A stretch of DNA of 64,000 nt from Tieghemiomyces parasiticus (Eukaryota; Kickxellomycota; Dimargaritomycetes; Dimargaritales; Dimargaritaceae), in contig JANBPT010000053.1 in the NCBI GenBank assembly GCA_027575765.1, positions 1-64,000 on the forward strand, in the 5' to 3' direction. A program made the position numbers and the translations under genes. Positions 20,369 through 32,002 of the stretch are shown piece by piece. A model generated the notes under the pieces. That model searched no databases and was not told the DNA's origin. It worked only from the letters and a program-made list of their open reading frames with translations. Position 1 is the first letter of the stretch; the number at the start of each line of letters is the position of its first letter.

Positions 20369-21522
20369 GGTGGCGGTGGTGACGGCGGTAATCAGCTAGC
20401 GGGTTGCCCGAGGATATGTAGAAAAAAAAGTGACCGGTAACAGTATCCGACAAGAAAGAGTGACATACCAAGCTGAAATCGATTTCGATGGCGGGCGGCG
20501 ACCCCTCATTAAATAGCAAAGAGGGCCGTGAACTACCGACGGCCGGCACAGGTGCGTCACAGCCGCCCGTACGAGCTCACACGAGCTAGTACAGTACAAG
20601 AAAAGGGGAGGTCGGTCGTTGGGTAAAGCATGATGCTGCTAGCCTCTAGGACCGAGAGAACTCTCAAGCGTAGCTTCGCATGACCTGTCAGATAATATAT
20701 TTCCCAATAACGTCAGTATAGCAAACTGGGTAAACAGTCTGTTGAACGGAGACTCCACTGCGTAGAAATATGCTTCGCAGGGAGTGCAGGGTGCGTGGCA
20801 GAAATCGAGGAGTGGCTGGGACCTGTCGAGGGGCAGGTGCGCTTAGGGGGTTGGAGCCTAATATTGCCGAGTTGGGCGGTACCGATTAAGCAAATTCCGG
20901 AGCGCGTCGAAAGCTGCAAAGGGCTGGGTAATGGCGTAGAAGCGCTTGCCTAGACAACTGTGGTGAAGGGGAAAGGATAGCCTCACTACCAACCCCAACC
21001 CACCCCCTAGCCTGAGCCAACCGGGTCAGAGGACATCTAAGGGCATGGGAGTATGGCGGGCTCAACTCCGCGACCAACCCGACTCCCTCCCTCTCTCTCC
21101 CTTGTTCCCCTTTTTTCCTCCTCCTCCTCCTCTATTAGTTTAAGCTGGGCTGAGCTCATTTTTAAATCCTAATAATACGCAGTCTCCAATTGAAGATATT
21201 CAGTCGTTTACAATGCCTTACCATGTGGACCCATCCGTTCACCTACTACGGTGTTCGTATGCATCATATTAGGCACTCGTCGCATGACACTCACAGCCGC
21301 TAGCCATAGGGAAGAGCGGGAAGGATTACATCGACGCGAGAGGGGCGAGGCGCTTTACTCATTAAAACATTGTACCTATCGGACTGGGAATACTCTCCTA
21401 TTTCAGTCAGGACATAACGGTTATCCAAAAGCGAAGGCAGTACATTGCTCCGGTCTAATGAGCGCCAAGGAACATGTGGTTCGATAAACCCCCCTTTTTA
21501 GCTGACCAGCTCCAACACGGGC
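20369..21522. other. intergenic
   Basis: Upstream of the gag-like gene and downstream of the MFS gene. It includes a CT/TCC-rich stretch at about 21085-21131. No gene, LTR or clear repeat was seen. Confidence 0.5.
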
Positions 21523-23310
21523 TTAACCATGAGCTCCACCTTCGAGGGTCTTGCGTAGGGGCACGTGCTTAAGACCGAGGGAGAGCAGGAAAGTGGCGCC
21601 CACCATGGGAACCACGGCGATGAAGGCGATCCGGAGGGACTGGACGTAGGCCTCGATGAATTGGTATCGGACCTCGTCAGAATAGGTGCTGTGGTAAATG
21701 TGAGACGGGTTAGCGTTGAGGTCGGCCAGGTCGATTCCAGGGAGAACGTCCAACCGCTTGGACAGTTCGTTATTCATGATGGCCGAGAGGATCGCCAGGC
21801 CGACGGTGCCGCCAATGGTCTGGAAGAAGTTGTAACAGGCGGTCACCACGGCCACATCCTCCTCGGTGGCGCTGGCCTGGCTCACCATGAGCATTGTCTG
21901 GAACATGAGGCCGGAGCCAAGGCCCAGGACGATAAGGAACCCAACCTCCGCCCCGGTAGACGAGCTCTGCTTAAGGGTGGTGATGAGACCCATGCCGACT
22001 GTGGCGATGGCGGCGCCCAGGATAATAATTTCACGGCAGCGTCCGAGCTTGTTGACGTAGATACCACCCAGAGTCGAACCCGCCACAGTGCTAAGCATTA
22101 AGGGTAGTAGCTTGACGCCAGACTTGGTGGCACCGTCGCCGCGGACCACGGTAAAGAAGATGGGCAGGTAGAAAATCAAGCTGAAGATGGTGAAACCCAG
22201 GAAGAAGACGCAGGGCAGGCACAGGGCAATGTTGCGGTTACGGAAGAGGCGCATGGGTAGGATGGGCTTTACGGCAACGTACATTTCAGCGAACACAAAG
22301 CCGACGATGAGCACGCCGCCAACCACGAAGAAGGAAATGATACGCTTGTCGTCCCAAGGGTAGTCCTTGCCACCCCACATAATAGCGAGCAGGATTAAGA
22401 CGATACCGGCGACTAACAAGAAGGTGCCGAGGTAGTCGACGCGGCGCAACTTGACGAGGATAGGCTCTGGCTTACGGGGGATGCGCAAAAAGAAGATGAT
22501 GACGAAGAGGGTGATGGCTCCAATCGGCAGGTTGATATAGAAGACCCACCGCCACGATACGTGCTCGGTGAAGGCCCCGCCCATTAGAGGGCCGGCGACA
22601 CTGGAGATGGCAAAGATACCGCCGAAACCGGCCAAAAACGGGGCGCGCTTATTGAGAGGAACGATATCGGATACAATAATCATGCTCAGGGATACGATGC
22701 CGGCGCCGCCGATACCGGCCAGACCGCGGGCGATGATGAGGGTTATCATGCTCTGGGCGGCACCGCATATGGCGCAGCCGACCAGGAATGTAATGAGGGC
22801 GAACAAGATGGCTGGAACGCGGCCGAAAATGTCCGATAGTTTACCATAGAGAGGCTGTAGGGCGGTAGAGGTCAGCATGTAGGACGACGCCACCCAGGTT
22901 ATTTGGTCAAAGGCATCCAGCTGGGAGCCAATTTCGGGCAGAGCCGTGGCCACGATGGTCATGTCGACGAAGGCGAGGAAGAGGCCCATGCCGAGACCAA
23001 GCATAATAATGGAGATCTTGCGCCAGGTGAAGGCGTAGGCACCATCCTCGCCAGCCGTGCTGGCAGGGGCGGTCATCGCATCACCATCAGGGTTCAGTTC
23101 GCCCTTCTCCAGCTTGGTGGGCTCCGGGGGCACATCATGGTTCTGGTCCGGATAATGCGGGACGCTCTGTTTCAGCGCCTGGGCACAGGATGGGTTGTAG
23201 TCCAGGTCCTTCTCCACTAGCGGATGGTATTGTGGAATAGGGTCCGCACTCTCCCCAACCGTTGTATTATTTTCACTCTCCACAGGGTGGTAGTCGTTCG
23301 AGTCTTTCAT
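21523..23310 (-). CDS. MFS drug:H+ antiporter, DHA2 (14-helix) family
   Basis: A 595-residue plasma-membrane exporter of the major facilitator superfamily, expected to expel toxic organic compounds in exchange for protons. It starts at the ATG at 23310. About 95 hydrophilic residues, rich in Pro, Glu and Asp, precede the first helix. Family signatures follow: VDMTIVATALPEI (115-127), motif A GKLSDIFGR (156-164), RGLAGIGGAGIV (195-206), the antiporter motif region GPLMGGAFTEHVSWRW and FYINLPIGAI (240-266). About 14 hydrophobic segments continue to the C-terminus, and a second glycine-rich segment, LGLGSGLMFQTMLM, lies in the second half. Length and motifs are typical of fungal DHA2 proteins. 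The substrate cannot be told from sequence, and no biosynthetic cluster lies next to it. Confidence 0.93.
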   Translation of the reverse strand: MKDSNDYHPVESENNTTVGESADPIPQYHPLVEKDLDYNPSCAQALKQSVPHYPDQNHDVPPEPTKLEKGELNPDGDAMTAPASTAGEDGAYAFTWRKISIIMLGLGMGLFLAFVDMTIVATALPEIGSQLDAFDQITWVASSYMLTSTALQPLYGKLSDIFGRVPAILFALITFLVGCAICGAAQSMITLIIARGLAGIGGAGIVSLSMIIVSDIVPLNKRAPFLAGFGGIFAISSVAGPLMGGAFTEHVSWRWVFYINLPIGAITLFVIIFFLRIPRKPEPILVKLRRVDYLGTFLLVAGIVLILLAIMWGGKDYPWDDKRIISFFVVGGVLIVGFVFAEMYVAVKPILPMRLFRNRNIALCLPCVFFLGFTIFSLIFYLPIFFTVVRGDGATKSGVKLLPLMLSTVAGSTLGGIYVNKLGRCREIIILGAAIATVGMGLITTLKQSSSTGAEVGFLIVLGLGSGLMFQTMLMVSQASATEEDVAVVTACYNFFQTIGGTVGLAILSAIMNNELSKRLDVLPGIDLADLNANPSHIYHSTYSDEVRYQFIEAYVQSLRIAFIAVVPMVGATFLLSLGLKHVPLRKTLEGGAHG

Positions 23311-26070
23311 GGTAGATTCCCGACGCTGGATCCAGAGGGTGATAGGTGAGGCATAGGTAGATGGTTAGACCCAATTCACAATATAATACGACATTTTATC
23401 GCCGACTTTACCGGCTAAAGATAGCGGGCGAGTTAGTAGAGGTGATACCATTTCAACGCCAACTACCACTAGAACGCCACCTGGGCGCGGGTTACTCACC
23501 GATTAAATAATATTTCACGTTAAACTAACAAGGGTAAAGTGGATAATAGTGCTAAAAAGTCGAAAGTGGTACAGGCAGCGATTGTGATTTCTGTGTGATC
23601 TAGTACGGAATGATAAATCGCAAGGTCGTCAAGGTCCAGTAAGGTACACGCCTATGTAGAGAGATTACACTGAAAGGACCGGAACCAGAAAACTTAACCG
23701 GATAAGCAAAAAAGCAGAAACTAAAAAAAAACGCCGATCTGTATAAGGGTGGAGAATAGCAAGTACAGTGCGCCGTTGAGAGGCTTATATATCTATCCCC
23801 AATCCGGCCGGACTTTGTAGGAGTCAGGTGTGGTGATCATGGCAGCGGAAATAATCAAGTCAACCCCTAAATCGGCCTCGGTAACAAAACAAACTGATCC
23901 CCATTTGGAAGGGGTGAAATAGATCAGGGTGATGCAAAACTGCCACTGCCCTTGAGACCGCCTCAGTATACCATGGGTCCGAGTCCACTCACAAACACGA
24001 CCTTTAGGTGTCAGCCCCTTCCAACTCTCCAGCTGACGAGGCCACGGTTAGACATGATGAATTGTGCCACACATCTACAGTTGACTTGATTGGAAATCCT
24101 GCATCAGACTGGCAGATAGGTTGGGAGTGGGAGGGCAGGTCGGGGCTGCGGCATCCTTAAGGATTTCAATAAGCATCCTTTTCCCTTTTGAGTCCTAGGT
24201 CTACTCTATTGCTACCAGAAGGGGCTTGGAGTATCGTGGGCAGGAGAGTATGGAAGGGCAATCCCCTTATCCTCCCCTCCCCCAGTGGCGACGTCCGGGC
24301 TAGGGTCAGCTCGGTTCAATAAAAGTTGGAGCTCCGCTCCTGTGCTCCCTCTTCCCTTTAAAGACAAGGCAGAGTACAGTCCCACATGTTAACGGTCGGG
24401 TGCTGATTCGATGAACTAGGCAATATCCAACCACTGTCCGAACCACACTTCGATCACCCACGCCCTCCGTCGCGCTGTCGGGATATTGCTGCGGACTGCG
24501 GCTGCGGTGGTGATCTTAGCTGCATTGCTGCGGTAGGTAAAACTCTCGAAACCAGTCAGTGATGTTTCTATTTCGGCCAACCTTGCAACTGGGATGCCCG
24601 TCTGATCTTCTGGGCGGGGAGGGGTGCATATCCTCGACTTGACTATGTGAACCCTCACTTTCTCCGAAACCATGCTGCTGCTTGCTACCTGTGAGCCAGG
24701 GGCTGCTGCGCATCAACCTGGTACCGCGGCAAATCTCAATGTTTGCCGGCCCGGCTGGTGAAACCTAGTAGCTTATTTCTCCGTAAGGTCAGTGCGTCAG
24801 AGAGAGAGAAAAAAAAACCATTCAACCCACTGGTACAGTCGATGCGGAACACTGTCGGTGCGAATTTGTCCTGGCGATGCCTGATATCTTCCGTTTTTTG
24901 CAAGCGAACAGCTATTTGAGTCGGGGATCCACCCGCCACTCAAGTGGCGGGACCAACCTCTTACTCCCAAACTCAATGTGACCGATCCCACCTCGGATAT
25001 ACTCCAACGCCACTGTCGAGGAGAAGGGAGATGGTACCCCATCGGAGACAGCAGTTACGTTATTTACGCTGCCGTATTCATAGGTCCCCGGTGGAAGACA
25101 TTTGTACGCTGTACCCTGGCCAGAGGAAGGCTTACTTTTCTGAATGGCTCCAAGTGGATTCGAAGATTTCCTGGTAGGAGAAGTGGCGCGTCATGACTAC
25201 TAAAAGACGTATCCTACCATCTCCATAGATCTTGGGAGAGGTTCAATATTTAATAATTTTGTATGTAGTTTTTTAGCTACACTACCATATGACATGGTGG
25301 ACACATGAGTTGTTTGTTACACATGACCGGATGGTAGCTCTGCTTACTTCCTTCTTTTCACCAAACAAGGGGGAGAACACCCCCCCCCTCCGCCTCCTAC
25401 TCTGGGTCCCCGCTTCGATTCTGGGATGTCTTCGCCACCGAAATGAACGGCCGGACCAGGGGGTGCCTGTCGGGGTCACTATGATCTTACTGTTTATCAT
25501 TGCCTCTGTGTGTTCAGGTGAACCAGTGAGATCGTAGCCGTATGACTATTCTACCACTATCCTAGCGGTACACTTGCTAACGAAATGATTGACCAGGTAC
25601 TACGGCCCGAGTGTGTTCACAACGCACGGTCCCTATATCGCAACTGCGAGCTTCAACGGGAGCCTGGGTTCTTCGTACAATTAGAACACTAGCTCGCCGC
25701 CAAGGAGGATCCGTGTGCTACACTTTAGGTCTATCGATAAGTGTGGAGCGTGACGGTCTATTAGACGATCATGGGTAAACCTCGGCCGTACTATGGGAGG
25801 GGGCCAGTTCTGCTGGTTGTTTTGAACGAGCCAGCCCTCAACGCCAAAACACGTGATAATATTTGAGTGGACCCTTGAAATTCGCAAGTCCGGCGGCCTC
25901 TCCCTTTAAGTCAAGCGGCTTGAAGAGTCACCCGTGTATTGTTGCCACTTTGTTTGGAGACATGCCCATGCCATAGTCTCTGCACCCAGTGTAGCCCTCG
26001 CCTCATCAGCTAGTTTTAACACCATTGTAGCCGACCTCCTCTCCTCCATTCGTTCCTCATTTGACAAACG
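23311..26070. other. intergenic, 2.7 kb
   Basis: Divergent spacer between the MFS gene (-) and the helical-protein gene (+). Short open frames at 24.4-25.5 kb have no convincing family. One on the minus strand ends in a WFGQW motif faintly like the gag block but too short to call. C-rich run at about 25380-25388. Confidence 0.45.
23784..23791 (-). promoter_or_regulatory. TATA-like element upstream of the MFS gene
   Basis: TATATAAG on the minus strand, about 475 bases upstream of the ATG. This is far for a direct core promoter, but a GTGAGT donor near 23500 and a CTAAC/CAG pair near 23370-23320 would allow a 5'-UTR intron. Weak support. Confidence 0.25.
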
Positions 26071-28859
26071 ATGCGACCCCACACGGCATTCGGAGCTGCC
26101 CTAACCCCTCAGTTCACCGACCTCCAAGCCCTTGAACACCATGTCGACGCTCTCCATCAGCAACCAGTGACAGACAACCTCCTGGCAACCGAATGGCTGC
26201 CCATTGCCCAGGCCTACTTCCGGGAGGGCGAGTACATTCCAGCGGCAACCTACGCAACGCAGTACATTGACTGGTGGCAGGACCATGGCAGTCACCACCG
26301 CAGCCGCAACCGGCAGAGCGCCAGCAGAATTGATACCCCACCGACTGATACCGTCACGGAGGCCTACGATGTGCTGTGGCGCTCCTATGAAGCCCAGGAC
26401 CAGTACGCCGAGGCTGTGTTCGTCTATGAGAAACTACTGACTATCCAGGAGGAACGAGTCGGCGGGACGGTGCGACGACTCAGGGAGATTGTGGCGCTTT
26501 ATGTGAAGGCCTTGACGGACAGCACCGCCCCCCGAGAGGCTCAGCGATACTACCGACGGTGTTTGACCCATATTAAAACCATCCGGGCGCGGATCAGCTC
26601 GGGCGAGGAAGCGGCGGAACGGGCACAGTGGGAGAAGGCATTCGCCGAGGAGCGCATGCAATACCAACAGCAGCAGGTGGAGTCTGGGATGAGGGATGAG
26701 CGCTGGATGTCCATCATGAGTATAGTTGGCGAAGAGCATGCTAGGACCGGGCAGACCACGGTAGCCGGGACGCTGCCCGCTCTGCCCACCCCGGGGTCGT
26801 CTATGCCTGGGACCGACGAATTCACATATGTGTTTGAAGCCGTCCTGGAGAAACGGCCAACTTTTCCTCTTCAGGAGGGGTTATTTTACGTACCCGATTC
26901 ACTACCATCGAGTTCCACTCCCGATGGAGACCCGACTAGTGCCGAACATGACGCGGCCGGCGATGCGGTCACTACCGGGCTGTCGACCCGCTTTCCGGTG
27001 CTCCAACGGGATCATCAACTTCTGTACCTGGAGCACCTGGGGGCCACCGGCCAATGGGCACGCTACGTCGAGTTGGTTCATGATTCGGTGGCCGGCTGTT
27101 GCCACGATCCGCAATGGTTAACGGGAGTTTTGGAGCTCCAGGTCCGGTTTGTGCGTGACGCCGAGGCTGCCCGCCGAGATGACGCGGAGGATACCGAGCG
27201 ATCGGTGCGCGATAGCCCCGTAGGTGGTACCACCGCCACCACTACCACTCTTAGTCTCAACAGCGCCCGCAGCCCGCAAGGGGAGACTGGCCCAACCAGT
27301 CTTCTGCTGGACGGCGATACCCATAACCTCGTTCCGCCCCTACACATCTCGCCCTTGGCCCGCGTCCGGTATGATAATGATCTCTTGGTCATGACCAATT
27401 GTCTCGTTCGGTTGGCCTTCGCCTCCCGTGCCGACCCGGCCACCCTGCGGATCTTACTTGACCGCTACGGCCGGTCGGTGCGGTCGTTTCGTTACACGGA
27501 TGACGACGTCCGAGCGGATAGCGGTCACGATGAGGATAGTGAGTTTGACAGCGTCGAGGCGGAAGCGGATAGGCAGAGCCAAGTTGGACTACAGACCTGG
27601 TCGCTGTGGCGGCAGGAACATACCGCGTGGTACTTGTACCTAAACACGCAGCTGGCCTTTATCGAATTGCAGCGCCGCCAGCAGAAACCCGATGGGATCG
27701 CGTTGGAAAAGGCGGAGTGGGGACGCTTGGTGGCCACACTGCAGTGCCAGTCTCTAAGTGCCCGACTTGCTCGGCTGCCCACGGCCTTGTCCGCCGTGAC
27801 CGACCCGATACAGCATGGTAACGATATCGATGAGTTTGGCGAACCCGGAGGCATCGAACGCGGTGATCTGCTCTCGGGGCTCCAGGCCTCCCGGTTTTTC
27901 CTGGTTACCCGACTACTTTTAGAACTATCGGACGCGGCCACTTACGATTTGACGGCGTCAACTATGGGTGAGGCCGAAACAACCACGTCAACCGCACGGG
28001 GGGCTTGGCGGGCCCCAGACACTTGGGTGGAATCCGCCCTACTCTGCGCAACCAGCGATCGTCAGCCCGTCTTGACTCAGCTCGGCCGGTGGGCCTATAG
28101 CGCCCTGCACCTTGCAGTGAATCTACAGTTCCAAATGTAAGCGATTCCCCTCCTCCCTCTCTCTCTCTCTCACGGCTATGCTGACGGGTACGCCGTCACT
28201 TTACTTTCCGGTTGGTTGAGGACTATCGACTCTGTATTAATTGATAAGCTTTCTAACCTGACTCGCCCACCACCGTCGCTACCCACCCCCTTACTAGCTT
28301 CCTCGAGTTTTACTCCCCATTCCGTGACACACCCTTCGCCGCTTCCATCTTCCACCTGGCCCTTCCAGGGGCCTTTGCCGAAGCGTCGGCCCCGGGATCT
28401 ACGGGTGACCCCGCGGATAAGCTACTCGCCGCGGTCGACCGCTACCTTAATTCTGACAGATATGAAGACGGCGTCTGTCCTGTGGAACTCCAGGAGTACT
28501 GGCGACGTTCGCTCGTTGAGTATGGTAGGGTAAGTTGGACTTTGAAAAGTTCTAGGTTTGTGTTGTTGGGTTTGTTTGCTTGCTTGCTAAAAAAAATGAT
28601 GTGGAAAAAATGCTTCGATAGCTATGAACCTCTGCTTAGCCCCATAGTCCGAAGGGTACTTGTTATCGCTCTCACACTAACCGCCACTCCCATAATGACG
28701 CATACCTCACCGTTTTGTACATCCATCCCTTCCCTACCTGCCGACCGTACTATATGTATTGGAATGGTAAATGGCGTGCCCCCGCCTAATATTACGTCGC
28801 CATACCATGCCAGATCCAATTCACTAACCAACTGCCTACTGTCGAAGGTGCTTGAGTAA
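26071..28859 (+). CDS. large helical-repeat protein of unknown function, three exons
   Basis: Modelled as 26071-28136, 28298-28529 and 28848-28859 (769 residues). Intron 1 has a GTAAGC donor, a TTTCTAAC branch site and a CTTACTAG acceptor. Splicing joins NLQFQ to IFLEFYSPFRDTPFAASIFH, which continues with plausible coding sequence. The second intron (GTAAGT, CTAAC, GAAG acceptor) is 318 nt, a multiple of three without stops, so it can also be read through. The N-terminal third shows TPR-like helix pairs: WLPIAQAYFREGEYIPAATY, DVLWRSYEAQDQYAEAVFVY and EIVALYVKALTD. A long low-complexity Glu/Ser/Thr stretch follows, and helices resume to the end. I do not recognise the family. Seen: TPR-like spacing and helical propensity. 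Inferred: scaffold or adaptor protein. The last four-codon exon is the weakest part of the model. Confidence 0.6.
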
Positions 28860-29857
28860 ACGGATTCATCTACGACCCGACCCCTCCCCCCTCTGGCACC
28901 TGAAGGGGGGGGGAGCGGTGATGAACAGGAAGGGGTGGGAGCAATCCCTGCACCCTGCTTTGCTTACAGCAGGGTCGGCAGGGGTGTGTGCCATAAGGAT
29001 CCCATGGGCAGAGTTATTTAAAGCAGATATTTAAGGGATAGGAAAAGGGGAGGAGCAGCTCCCTTGGGACTCTCTTTGGAGAATGATGATTGGGTCGATT
29101 AGCTGGCCGTTTCTCGCCATCCCTCCCCCTCTCCATGTCCTCCCAACGCGTCCACCACGATCCCCCTCTCTCCCCCTCCCCCGCCATCCCTCTCATGCCA
29201 CTACCTATATTGATAGACTGTTTCTATTGGGGTGCCACCGCCACCCCCCCCCCTGAGCCACACATGATCGGCAAGGTTGTTTTTATCGGCTCACTTGCAG
29301 ACACTCCACCTACCCCTCCCTTCCTCGTCCCAATGCGACTTGTGGTACAAGTCCCTGGTTTCAGCCCAACTAAAGACTGGTGCTACCCCCAATCGTGTCA
29401 TTTTGTCAACGAACTCTGTTGCTTACCGTTCAACATTCAGAGGAATGGGACAAACTAGGGGGTGTATTATGTAGAGTGGCTATAATACAGAGACGAGGGA
29501 CGCCGGTGATAAAGAGAGGGGGGATGGAAAATGTACACACCCCATCCACCCTCTTTCAAGTCCGGCCGATAAATATAAAGCTCTGCGCGTTGCAGAGCAC
29601 AGATCAGACATGGAAACTACGGGCGGGATGATAAGAATATGTGGCAGGAGAAAGTCGAAGGGTCAGAGAGAATTAGGAGAATGGAGAAGCGGCGTAGAGA
29701 TAAGGGTAGCGCAATACAGGGGGGGTATATATGCCTGAGAAAGCCACGGTGGGTGCGGTAATGGCCAACAACGGATACCACGGGGTTAGAACGTGGCTCG
29801 AGCGGTAGGTCAACACCACGCTATGCAGTAGTCAGAGGTGAGGGGTAAAGGGGACGT
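28860..29857. other. convergent intergenic region
   Basis: Contains C- and G-homopolymer runs (near 28908 and 29247) and T/C-rich stretches. No supported gene. Confidence 0.5.
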
Positions 29858-32002
29858 TCACCCCAATTGAAAGGCGTCCATGCTCACACCCATATTGACC
29901 GAGTCCATGGTTGTGACTTGAATGTACACTGTCTCGTCGAAGCGGTGGACGTACTGGCCGCTGCTCTCAAGGTAGGCCACGTTCACCTTCAGGTCGAAAC
30001 TCTGGGCGTCGATGCCGGGGACGCCGCGGAGCACGTTATCTTCCCACTTGAGCCAGTTGGGTAGCCAGGGAGACTGGATGAAAGCCTTGGGGGCCTGTAG
30101 CTGGGGGTCCCAAATCTTGGGGGTCCACTCAAACTGCATCCCGATCACTGCGGGTTTAGGGTGTGGTGGCATAATGTACCGCTTAAACTCCTTAAACTCC
30201 CAGCACCCGGTGGGCATCTTGCGGGCCTCGACGTTGAGCACGTGGTTGCCCTTGGACTTGGACTTGTTGCCGTCGTCGTTGAAACGGCTAATGTACGGGT
30301 GGGTCTGTAGGAACTGTTTGACGTGCCGCGTGGGGATGCCGTCCTCGTCAATCCCCAAGCGCCGTACCTCCTCGTGAAACGCGTTGGTGAAGGACATGAT
30401 ACGGAACCTGAATGGCCGGAAATCTGTGGTTTGCTCCAGCTTGAGCATTTTCTTGGCCATCAGAGTCTGGTGAATTGTCTCACCGCGCGAGTCCGTGGCG
30501 CCCAGGTCCGAGCAGATGCGCTGCAGGAAACTGAAAAAAACCTCGCTCAGTCGCTGCTCCTGCTCGGGTGGAAGGGGGGCCATGAGCTGTGGCTGGCGAG
30601 TGGACCCCACCCCGCTACTACTGGGGGAGTCCTTCACGGCCCCGGGGCTGCTTCGCGCGGCCCGGCCCCGCGGCCGCGGCGTGGCGTGGCTCTCACCGTG
30701 TTCGACGGGGCTCTCGGCCTGGCCGCTAGGGGTGTCGGTTGGGGTCCCATGGGCGGCGGCGGCCGGTTCCATGTGGTGGGCGGCTTTTGGTGGCATCGCC
30801 GTCGGCAAGGTGTAGCCATTGAGGTTCATGTGCGGGTTGGCGGAACCGTTGGGCAGGTGCAGATGAGAACGGTCCACCGTCGGGTTGTAGGGCTGGGCCA
30901 TGGTGCCCGAGGCCTGGCCGTGGGCATGCGGGTGAGCTGGGAGTGCGTGTGGGTACTGGGCGCGGTGCTGCTGCTGTTGAGTAGGGGGTGGTGGCAGCTG
31001 CTGTTGGGAGGCGAGATGTTGCTGTTGGTGGTGGTGGCTGTTCGTAGGTGGCTGCGGGGTCGGGGCTGCCTGTGGCTGGTGGTGCTGCGGGGGTGGGAGC
31101 GGGGGTGGTGGCTGTTGTTGCTGCTGCTGCTGTTGGTGGTGCTGATGCTGTTGTTGTTGCTGCTGCTGCTGCTGGCGCTGGCGCTGCTTTTGGCGCATGT
31201 CGTTCACGGCCATCATGCTGGCCATGCTGGCGGCGGCGTTGGTGTTGGCTTCGCCGGCGGGGTCGCTCCCGTGGCCGTTGCTCAAGCCGTTGACGTTCAA
31301 GCCGTGCAGTGCGGAGGCCCCATTGGTTGCCGGGGTCGAGGCCGGCTTGAACCCTGCGGCGGCGGTAGAACCAGCTTTGGACTTCTTCGTGGCGCCCGAC
31401 GCTGGGGGGTCGGCCACGTCAGGATCAGACTTGCGCTTCCCTGGCCACCGCCGGCCATCCGAGGTGGTGGTGGTGGTGAGGGGGGCACCTGGAAGGGTTG
31501 GGGCACCAATAATGGTGTTAGGGGTGCTGGTCTCGCTAATAGCCCCGATTTCCTCGTAGAGGTTCAGTAGCACGGCAATGGATTTGGAGGCCAGCTGGAG
31601 CTGCCGGATAGCCTCGTCCTCACGCTCCTCAGCGAACAGTCCGTAGGCAGTCTGGGCCCGCTCGGCAGCACTGGACTCACAGGGTAACAGAGAGGAGTTG
31701 GTAGGCAAGGGTTAGCAGGAGTGAGGACAGCGGGGGTGAGAGATCGCGTACACGTACGCGTGCGGGGAAAAATCATGGGGGTGCGGTATGGCCAGCGAAA
31801 AAGGTGGCCAGAAACAGTCAGCACACACACAATAAACTACAGCCGTTATACGGGTGACTAGTAGGATCGGTGATCTTTTAACCACCCACCCGGTAGACCG
31901 GCAGCAGCAGGGGGGGGGGAACAGCAGTCTACCGGCCAGTTCTCGTAGCTCTGAGGCTAAACACGTCACTTACTTTCGGTATAGGTTCAATAGTTGACGC
32001 AT
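29858..32002 (-). CDS. glutamine-rich nuclear-type protein, family not recognised
   Basis: The long open frame lacks an ATG at its 5' end. A 29-nt first coding exon (32002-31974, MRQLLNLYR) with a GTAAGT donor joins in phase to 31670, where the acceptor is TGAGTCCAG, giving 613 residues (exon 2 31670-29858). The join yields a continuous helix, LLNLYRNAAERAQTAYGLF, supporting the model. Residues 50-110 are Pro/Thr/Lys-rich with basic clusters. A polyglutamine/histidine/proline tract follows, then a conserved-looking C-terminal half: EQRLSEVFFSFLQRICSDLG, RHVKQFLQTHPYISRF, GCWEFKEFKRYIMPPHPKPA, WTPKIWDPQLQAP and WLPNWLKWEDNVLRG. The aromatic-rich C-terminus suggests a beta-sandwich-like fold. 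Polyglutamine with basic segments is common in fungal transcription regulators, but no DNA-binding domain is seen. Function unknown. Confidence 0.68.
30955..31190 (-). repeat. CAG/CAA (polyglutamine) coding repeat tract
   Basis: Interrupted CAG/CAA/CAC repeats encode runs of Gln with His and Pro in the preceding gene. On the plus strand it appears as CTG/TTG repeats. It is likely length-variable between strains. Confidence 0.85.

Noticed and set aside
24416..24673. Minus-strand frame ending in a WFGQW motif, considered as a third gag relic
   Set aside because: Only a few residues resemble the gag block and the similarity stops at once; too weak to call.
30323..31570. 415-codon open frame antisense to the Gln-rich gene
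   Set aside because: It is created by reading CTG/TTG repeats and GC-rich codons in reverse (poly-Leu, Gly, Trp); the opposite strand has the conserved domain and splice structure.
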